Source of the DNA: Planctomycetaceae bacterium
Lineage (GTDB): Bacteria > Planctomycetota > Planctomycetia > Pirellulales > UBA1268
Reading direction: 5' to 3'
Length of the DNA: 7,945 nt
NCBI GenBank assembly: GCA_002862165.1
Contig: PKCL01000062.1
Coordinates: forward strand, 1-7,945
The notes below the pieces were generated by a model. That model saw nothing but the letters and a program-made list of their open reading frames with translations. It ran no database searches and was not told the origin of the DNA. Position numbers and translations under genes: made by a program. Below, one piece after another: positions 1 through 4,701 of the stretch; within the stretch, counting starts at the first letter, position 1; every line of letters starts with the position of its first letter.

Positions 1-926
1 CCAAAGTTATCGACAAGAATAAGATCTGTCTGAGAAATTGATCGAACTGCTGGCGTGAGCGTCTGATTCGTCATTCCGACTCGTGCCGAAGCAGTGACGT
101 GTGTAATCAGTCGTCCATTCGAAATCATCCAGGTGCCGCTCGAAATTGGAGAGGGCACAAATACAGATTGAAAATTTTGAATCCTTTGATAGTAACGATA
201 CGTTTGGAATGTTCCATCAACGTTGTACGTCATGTCAACGGATCCTTCGGTATCTGTCATTCGCCATGTCCCAACAGCCATCTCTCGGACTTCAGCATCT
301 GTGAGGACTCGTGATGTTACACCGCCAGCAGGTACTACAGATGGTGGTGGTGCTGGATTCGCACTCTGCCACTGACTCATGTCCGGTGGATTATCATGGA
401 CTGGCTTTGGTGCTGGTCGTGGTGCACCTTTTTGGGTTGCTGAATTATTTGGCTCATACTTTTCTAAAATAACCAAAGCACGTGCAGAGTCTTTTGGTGC
501 ACCAAACTCAGTGGGTACTTTTGAAACGTCTCGAGAGAAACAGACAACAAGTTTTCCCTCATCAAATTTGTAGATACCTTTCCCTGTCTCGGTATCCTTG
601 TTCTTGATCGTGATTCGCTTGGGATATGACGTCGGATCAATACGAAACTCACGGGTTGTTTTACTTCCACCAATTGGTGACTGAAAAAGAATTGTATAGT
701 CGACGATTTCTAAATTTCCTCCACCGGGAAGCCAGTACTGCATCTGCTCATCTGGGATTTCTTGACCATTTTCAACGAGCTCAACAACTCGCCAGTTCCC
801 ACGCACTCTTTCTAATTCAGTGTCGACTGCCGAGGGGGTTTGCGCATTTGCAGAAACGGGGAACAGCATAAGGCTGAGGCATCCAAATAGTGCAAGGCAT
901 TGGGCCGAAATGCGTGAAGCGTGCAT
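1..926 (-). CDS. Secreted TIGR03067-domain protein with a second lipocalin-like module (3' end outside window)
   Basis: The reading frame is open for 308 codons from ATG at 926 to the window edge, so the C-terminus is missing. The start follows an AAGGA-type ribosome site at 931-936. Residues 1-28 form a Sec signal peptide: a short basic N-region, a hydrophobic core (about 10-24) and an A-N-A cleavage site before Q29, so the protein is exported. Residues 38-157 match the TIGR03067 family of Planctomycetes: a G-N-W-R-V-V opening (43-48), an E-x-G-x-x-I-P-D-E stretch (52-60), D-P-x-x-x-P-K-x-I (97-105), G-I-Y-x-F-D-x-x-x-L-V-V-C-F (117-130), P-T-E-F (138-141) and a closing L-V-I-L-E-K. A proline/alanine-rich linker (159-200) joins a second module (212-308) opening with G-T-W-R-M (219-223) and containing D-G-T-F (237-240) and G-T-W-M-I (264-268), as in lipocalin-like beta barrels. 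The function of TIGR03067 is unknown; ligand binding would be a guess. It is probably transcribed separately from the hemB operon upstream. Confidence 0.86.
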   Translation of the reverse strand, partial: MHASRISAQCLALFGCLSLMLFPVSANAQTPSAVDTELERVRGNWRVVELVENGQEIPDEQMQYWLPGGGNLEIVDYTILFQSPIGGSKTTREFRIDPTSYPKRITIKNKDTETGKGIYKFDEGKLVVCFSRDVSKVPTEFGAPKDSARALVILEKYEPNNSATQKGAPRPAPKPVHDNPPDMSQWQSANPAPPPSVVPAGGVTSRVLTDAEVREMAVGTWRMTDTEGSVDMTYNVDGTFQTYRYYQRIQNFQSVFVPSPISSGTWMISNGRLITHVTASARVGMTNQTLTPAVRSISQTDLILVDNF

Positions 927-950
927 AGCATCCTTTCAGAGATATTTTTC

Positions 951-972
951 CCAGACGACTTAATCGTCATGG
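951..972. other. Inverted repeat in the 5' leader of the secreted-protein gene
   Basis: GACGA (954-958) and TCGTC (964-968) are perfect complements around a 5-nt loop. The outer CCA (951-953) pairs with TGG (970-972) across a single bulged base, giving an 8-bp stem. It lies about 15 nt upstream of the ribosome site of the minus-strand gene starting at 926. No T-run follows on either strand, so it is not a terminator. It could be an operator or a leader hairpin; nothing in the sequence decides this. Confidence 0.4.
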
Positions 973-1036
973 TATGGAAACTGAGTTATGTCAGATGGTG
1001 AAAAGTAAACGATTCTTCCACATCCGCGATCCCAAG

Positions 1037-1066
1037 ATCATGAGAAATGTATCCGTATCCCGTCAA
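1037..1066 (-). promoter_or_regulatory. Candidate sigma70-type promoter for the secreted-protein gene
   Basis: Read on the minus strand, TTGACG (1066-1061) matches five of six bases of a -35 element. An 18-nt spacer then leads to CATGAT (1042-1037), which matches four of six bases of a -10 element. Transcription would start near 1030 and leave a leader of about 100 nt containing the 951-972 hairpin. The -10 is imperfect and planctomycete promoters are poorly defined, so this is a weak prediction. Confidence 0.28.
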
Positions 1067-1069
1067 CAT

Positions 1070-1116
1070 GAACCTTTTGTAGAAAGGTTCCAAAAAAATC
1101 GCGTGGCACTCGATTT
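1070..1116 (-). terminator. Probable weak terminator and adjacent hairpin downstream of hemB
   Basis: On the minus strand, 23 nt after the hemB stop codon, AAATCG (1116-1111) and CGATTT (1101-1096) form a 6-bp stem with a 9-nt loop, running directly into a run of seven T (1098-1092). This is the layout of an intrinsic terminator, though the stem is AT-rich and weak. Immediately beyond it is a perfect 8-bp hairpin, GAACCTTT paired with AAAGGTTC around CTACA (1090-1070), without a T-run on this strand. Together they plausibly end the hisI-queD-hemB transcript before the next gene. Confidence 0.42.
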
Positions 1117-1138
1117 GATCTCTTTCACACCTGCTGTT

Positions 1139-2167
1139 TCAGCACTGTCTCGCAATTTGTGGTGCAAAATACGTCAGTATAGCGTCGGCACCAGCCCTTT
1201 TCATCGCAAGGATTGCTTCGAAAGCAGCCCGCTGCCCATCGAGCCAGCCGTTTGCGGCAGCGGCCTGAATCATCGCGTATTCCCCACTAACCTGATAGGC
1301 AAGTGTTGGGACACCAAAGGTTTTTTTCACCCGATAGATAATATCCAGACACGTTATGGCTGGTTTGACCATGACCAAATCTGCACCTTCATCGAGATCG
1401 AAGGCAACCTCTCGTACTGCTTCATCTGAGTTCGCTGGGTTCATTTGATACGTTTTTTTATCCCCGACACCAAGAGATTTTGCTGTATCAAGAGCCGCAT
1501 GACTACCAAGCGCGTCACGAAAGGGTCCATAATATGCAGAGGCATACTTTGCTGCGTATGCAAGAATACCCACTTCATCATGATGATTTTTATCAAGTGC
1601 CTCTCTAATCGCTCCTACTCTACCGTCCATCATGTCTGATGGTGCAATGATATGGCAGCCTGCCTGAGCAAGCACGACAGCCTGCTGCTGCAGCACGGTG
1701 ACGGTCTCGTCATTCAATATGTGACCGTTTTCAAGAAGACCGTCATGACCATGGGTCGTGTACGGGTCGAGTGCAACATCACAAATAATGCCAACATCAT
1801 TTCCTGTCTCAGCTCGCACTGCTTGAATAGTCCGGCATACGAGATTATCCGGATCAACAGCATGCTGCCCATCTGCTGTTTTCCGTTCCTGATCAATCAC
1901 TGGAAAGAGTGCTATTGCTGGGATACCTAAAGACTTTGCCTCAGATGCTGCTTGTACAACACCGTCAATTGCCAGGCGATTCACACCAGGCATTGCCGTA
2001 ACCGGTTCGCGTCCCGCTTTATCGTGCACAAAGAGTGGCCAGACAAGGTCTTGTGGTGACACACTTGTTTCCGCCACCATCTCGCGAAGCCATTCGTGCT
2101 GCCGATTTCTGCGGAAACGAGTCGTTGGAAAACGCCCAAAGATACTACCTGTTTCTGAAGCACTCAT
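1139..2167 (-). CDS. hemB: Porphobilinogen synthase (delta-aminolevulinic acid dehydratase), zinc-independent type
   Basis: HemB condenses two molecules of 5-aminolevulinate into porphobilinogen, the second common step of heme and other tetrapyrrole synthesis, in the cytoplasm. The 342-residue product covers the whole family, whose usual length is about 325-340. The two active-site lysines are recognisable: K207 in the Y-A-A-K-Y-A-S-A-Y-Y-G-P-F-R-D block, and the Schiff-base lysine K268 in M-V-K-P-A. The metal-site block (130-143) reads D-V-A-L-D-P-Y-T-T-H-G-H-D-G. The three zinc-binding cysteines of zinc-type enzymes are A132, D134 and D142 here, which is the aspartate-rich motif of the magnesium/potassium-dependent class. 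The N-terminal R-x-R-R-N-R segment (about 17-22) is also typical. The ATG overlaps the queD stop as ATGA, and GGTGG upstream can serve as ribosome site, which points to translational coupling. It is the last gene of the hisI-queD-hemB operon. Confidence 0.97.
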   Translation of the reverse strand: MSASETGSIFGRFPTTRFRRNRQHEWLREMVAETSVSPQDLVWPLFVHDKAGREPVTAMPGVNRLAIDGVVQAASEAKSLGIPAIALFPVIDQERKTADGQHAVDPDNLVCRTIQAVRAETGNDVGIICDVALDPYTTHGHDGLLENGHILNDETVTVLQQQAVVLAQAGCHIIAPSDMMDGRVGAIREALDKNHHDEVGILAYAAKYASAYYGPFRDALGSHAALDTAKSLGVGDKKTYQMNPANSDEAVREVAFDLDEGADLVMVKPAITCLDIIYRVKKTFGVPTLAYQVSGEYAMIQAAAANGWLDGQRAAFEAILAMKRAGADAILTYFAPQIARQC

Positions 2168-2721
2168 AGCACCACCGAATTTCTACTATCTTTCACAATA
2201 GCTACACCGGGTACAGCCGGAACAATAGCTTCCAAATGTTCCGATCGTGTTGCGACAGCACATGCTTCAGTTGTTTCCCAAAGTGAAACTTGTCTCGCTA
2301 TCACACCAAGATCTGACAACACGTGAGGGCTCACCACTTCAAGAAGATACCGTGCCATATTTTCTGCTGTCGGATTTTGCGGCATGACAAAATACTTGAC
2401 AGGCTCTACGATCTCGATAGCAGCAAGCGCATTTTTATCTTTTTCATAGATCAGAAAAGCATGATCCCAGTGATCATCAAGCCATCCAAGCATTCGTTTT
2501 TTAATCAGGGAAAAATCCACAATTCGACCAACTTCATCAACCTCATGACCACCGTTTGCTGCCACCACTTCAAGGTCAACACGATAGTTGTGCCCATGAA
2601 AAAATGCACATCGACTCTCGTGACGATAGAGTCTATGACCGGCACAGAATTTCAATTGGCGAATAAGTGCGAGTTGTGTTGTTGATGTATCAGGCATTGT
2701 AGATTTTTGCTCAGCATTCAT
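2164..2721 (-). CDS. queD: 6-carboxytetrahydropterin synthase / 6-pyruvoyl-tetrahydropterin synthase family protein (QueD-like)
   Basis: This family converts dihydroneopterin triphosphate; QueD enzymes make 6-carboxytetrahydropterin, the first pathway-specific step towards queuosine and other 7-deazaguanines. Zinc ligands are H29 (in C-A-G-H-R-L), H42 and H44 (H-G-H-N-Y). C38 lies four residues before H42, the position of the catalytic cysteine in QueD. The D86-H87 pair, the N116-P-T-A-E-N block and E149 in W-E-T complete the active-site and pterin-binding signature. There is a cysteine and no glutamate before H-G-H, so it resembles QueD more than the folate-type PTPS-III proteins. At 185 residues it is longer than E. 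coli QueD (about 120). It has an 18-residue N-terminal leader, about 22 extra residues between D-H-A-F-L and N-P-T-A-E-N, and a C-terminal tail after about 157. The start is ATG at 2721, 8 nt after the hisI stop; M9 (2697) is an alternative, and neither has a clear ribosome site. No queC, queE or queF is in the window, so the exact substrate is inferred. Confidence 0.86.
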   Translation of the reverse strand: MNAEQKSTMPDTSTTQLALIRQLKFCAGHRLYRHESRCAFFHGHNYRVDLEVVAANGGHEVDEVGRIVDFSLIKKRMLGWLDDHWDHAFLIYEKDKNALAAIEIVEPVKYFVMPQNPTAENMARYLLEVVSPHVLSDLGVIARQVSLWETTEACAVATRSEHLEAIVPAVPGVAIVKDSRNSVVL

Positions 2722-2729
2722 TTCTAAGG

Positions 2730-3230
2730 TTACAACTGCGTTGGATTAGGGGCATCGCCGTAGACTTCTTTGGGATCAAAGGTCTTCTCGGTTTCAAGAA
2801 ACTCAAGCGCTGTACTATTTTCACGTTGAACGCCTACGGGCACTTTACGGTAAAAGCAGGAGCGATAACCGACATGACAACTCGCATCACCAGTCACATC
2901 AACTCGTAACCAGACGCAGTCTTGATCATCATCAATTCGCATCTCAATAACTCTCTGGACAAGACCACTTGTCGCCCCCTTGTGCCAGAGGCACTGACGA
3001 CTACGACTGAAGTAATGGGCTTCTCCGGTGAGGACTGTTTTTTCGAGCGCTTCTTGATTCATCACGGCAACCATCAGTAACTCACCTGTCGTATGATTCG
3101 TTGTAACGCATGGAATAAATCCCTTGTCATCAAACTTGGGAGCAAGTTCATTGCCTTCCTCAACTTGTTCAATGGATGTACGGGCTGCAAAATGGAGAGG
3201 GTCATCTGAAGAGTGATTTGATTCTGCCAC
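2730..3230 (-). CDS. hisI: Phosphoribosyl-AMP cyclohydrolase (variant metal site)
   Basis: HisI opens the purine ring of N1-(5-phosphoribosyl)-AMP, the third step of histidine synthesis, in the cytoplasm with zinc and magnesium. The core spans about 30-130 of 166 residues: M-V-A-V-M-N-Q-E-A-L (53-62), the H-Y-F-S-R-S-R block (72-78), L-W-H-K-G-A-T-S-G (81-89) and C-H-V-G-Y-R-S-C-F (118-126). The usual D-C-D-x-D motif reads D-D-D-Q-D-C (100-105), so the first zinc-ligand cysteine is displaced by four residues to C105, while C118 and C125 are kept. The glutamate often found in K-G-E-x-S-G is A86. There is no fused HisE domain; both ends carry low-similarity extensions (1-29 and about 132-166). 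The start is GTG at 3230 with GGAA 9-12 nt upstream. An in-frame TAA lies upstream with no other start between, which fixes this choice. It is the first gene of the operon with queD and hemB. Confidence 0.93.
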   Translation of the reverse strand: MAESNHSSDDPLHFAARTSIEQVEEGNELAPKFDDKGFIPCVTTNHTTGELLMVAVMNQEALEKTVLTGEAHYFSRSRQCLWHKGATSGLVQRVIEMRIDDDQDCVWLRVDVTGDASCHVGYRSCFYRKVPVGVQRENSTALEFLETEKTFDPKEVYGDAPNPTQL

Positions 3231-3492
3231 TGACTTGTTCCAAAAAAAGGAAGGAGATTATCTTGTAACGACCTCCTTATCATACCCGCCAGAATCAAGA
3301 GTTCACGCGGCTGTCATTGAATACGAAAATGTTTCTCAAAAAACCATCTATCGTGGTACAGACGCACATAGTGTTCACCCTGTAAGAATCAATAATACGG
3401 TTTTTGCAGGTGGTGCGGGCGTAGACACTTTCAACGTGTAAGATCATAGAATCCAAGATTCCTTACATCTTTTGTGCTCAGGAAATCGTTAC
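3231..3492. other. Divergent intergenic region between hisI and the efflux operon
   Basis: These 262 bases separate two operons transcribed away from each other and should hold both promoters. For hisI, TATGAT (3284-3279, minus strand) is a good -10 match, but the -35 region is poor (GTGAAC, 3306-3301, 16-nt spacer). For the plus-strand operon I find no convincing -35/-10 pair. Two small dyads are visible: AAGGAG/CTCCTT at 3251-3256 and 3273-3278, and GAATC-CAA-GATTC at 3449-3461. No regulator binding site can be named. Confidence 0.5.
3479..3485 (+). promoter_or_regulatory. Ribosome binding site deciding the adaptor start
   Basis: CAGGAAA is the only Shine-Dalgarno-like sequence near the gene. 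From its AGGA core there are 9 nt to GTG at 3493 (favourable) and 15 nt to ATG at 3499 (long). It lies downstream of the upstream TTG at 3472, which has no ribosome site of its own. This favours GTG 3493, with ATG 3499 second. Confidence 0.45.
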
Positions 3493-4701
3493 GTGTACAT
3501 GCATCATTCATCTCGCTCTGTCTTGCAGCTTTTCATGCTTGCTCTCTGTATGCTCACGGGCTGCCAGCGGCCAACTCCTTCTCTGATTACACCGCCCATT
3601 CCTGAGGTCATCGTCACACAACCAAGCATCCAGAACCTCGCCAACCCTTTGGAATTCAATGGAAATGCCGCCGCTGTCGAAACTGTTGAGATCAAAGCTC
3701 GTGTTTCAGGATTTATCACACAGGTTCACTTCAGTGATGGCCAGCGAATAACAAAAGGTGATCTCTTATTCTCAATTGATCAACGACCGTATCTCGTGGT
3801 TCGTGACCAGTCGCAGGCTGACGTTGCCAAAGCCCTTGCTGAATTAAATGAGCTGGAGAGTGAAGTATCTCGCTATCAAAAACTACTTCCGAAAGCAGTC
3901 GTGACACGAGAGCAATACGAGATACTCGTTGCGAGGCGTGATGTTGCTAAAGCAATGCTTGATAAATCTCGTGCAGCGGTCGCTCAAGCTGAACTCGATA
4001 TTGAATTTTGTGAGGTGATAACACCACTAACTGGTCGAGTAAGTACACGTGAAGTAGATGTCGGAGATCTTGTTGTAGGGACTGGTGGTCTGGCAACACG
4101 TTTGACAACAGTCGTTACCACTTCGCCTATTGAGGTGTATTTTAATACTGACGAACGCGCGCTGCTGCTCGCACGTCAGCGGGCAATTGCAAAACGTGGT
4201 GGCGAAGTCGTCACATGGCGAGATATTAAAGAACTTGAAATACCTATTTCTGCACGACTCGTCACAGAAAAACTTTTTCTGCACAAAGGCATTCTTGACT
4301 TTGTAGATATCGGCGTGAAGCCAACCACTGGAACTGTACGATGCCGCGGACTCCTACCTAATACAGACGAGCTCATTACACCTGGCATGTTCATGCGAGT
4401 ACAACTTACAACTGCCGAACCAGAGAAAACAATGCTGGTTCCAGAACGGTCTCTTGGCATCGATCAGAGTCGAAAATATGTTGCAGTTGTTGATGAAGAA
4501 AACCGAGTTGAGTATCGAACCGTAACCACTGGACGAAGCATTCCATCTCGTGATGGAATGCTCCGTGTCGTCCAAGATGGTCTCAATGGCAATGAACGCA
4601 TCGTTATTTCTGGTATGTCACGAGCCCGTGAAGGCAGTATTGTGCAGCCTTTGGAAGAATCAATGATTCGTCAAACACCACAGGAAATGACGAGCCCGTG
4701 A
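3493..4701 (+). CDS. RND efflux periplasmic adaptor lipoprotein (membrane fusion protein, AcrA/MexA family)
   Basis: The adaptor bridges an RND pump in the inner membrane to an outer-membrane channel. With GTG 3493 as start it has 402 residues, close to the usual 370-400. Residues 1-24 are a lipoprotein signal: a basic N-region, a hydrophobic stretch and the lipobox L-T-G-C with C24 as the lipidated cysteine, so the mature protein should be anchored to the inner membrane in the periplasm. Domains in order are the first lipoyl half (about 62-96, with V-S-G-F-I and F-x-D-G-x-x-I-x-K-G-D-L-L-F-x-I-D), an alpha-helical hairpin rich in Q, A, E and L (about 101-166), the second lipoyl half (about 174-198, I-T-P-L-T-G-R-V and V-D-V-G-D-L-V), the beta-barrel (from about 212, P-I-E-V-Y-F) and the membrane-proximal domain (about 300-385). 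Its TGA overlaps the pump's GTG by 4 nt (GTGA), so the two should be translationally coupled. An alternative start is ATG 3499 (400 residues), giving the same mature lipoprotein. Confidence 0.93.
   Translation: MYMHHSSRSVLQLFMLALCMLTGCQRPTPSLITPPIPEVIVTQPSIQNLANPLEFNGNAAAVETVEIKARVSGFITQVHFSDGQRITKGDLLFSIDQRPYLVVRDQSQADVAKALAELNELESEVSRYQKLLPKAVVTREQYEILVARRDVAKAMLDKSRAAVAQAELDIEFCEVITPLTGRVSTREVDVGDLVVGTGGLATRLTTVVTTSPIEVYFNTDERALLLARQRAIAKRGGEVVTWRDIKELEIPISARLVTEKLFLHKGILDFVDIGVKPTTGTVRCRGLLPNTDELITPGMFMRVQLTTAEPEKTMLVPERSLGIDQSRKYVAVVDEENRVEYRTVTTGRSIPSRDGMLRVVQDGLNGNERIVISGMSRAREGSIVQPLEESMIRQTPQEMTSP

Noticed and set aside
974..1429. A 151-codon open frame on the plus strand reaching into hemB from its 3' end.
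   Set aside because: Most of it is antisense to the conserved C-terminal half of HemB, there is no ribosome site, and the product has no recognisable motif.
2856..2933. A local sequencing error as the reason for the odd HisI metal motif.
   Set aside because: Conserved residues on both sides remain in one frame, and the change is a substitution pattern with a new cysteine nearby, not a frame disruption.
3074..3298. A minus-strand frame upstream of and overlapping hisI, with AAGGAGG inside it.
   Set aside because: It runs out of frame through the conserved hisI coding sequence, and the AAGGAGG lies within the frame and not before its start.
3235..3441. A 68-codon plus-strand frame filling the divergent intergenic region.
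   Set aside because: It begins at a TTG without a ribosome site, matches no family I recognise, and lies where two divergent promoters are expected. A small gene here cannot be fully excluded.
3472..3492. An upstream TTG start for the efflux adaptor.
   Set aside because: It has no ribosome site, puts extra residues ahead of a normal lipoprotein signal, and the only Shine-Dalgarno-like sequence lies downstream of it.
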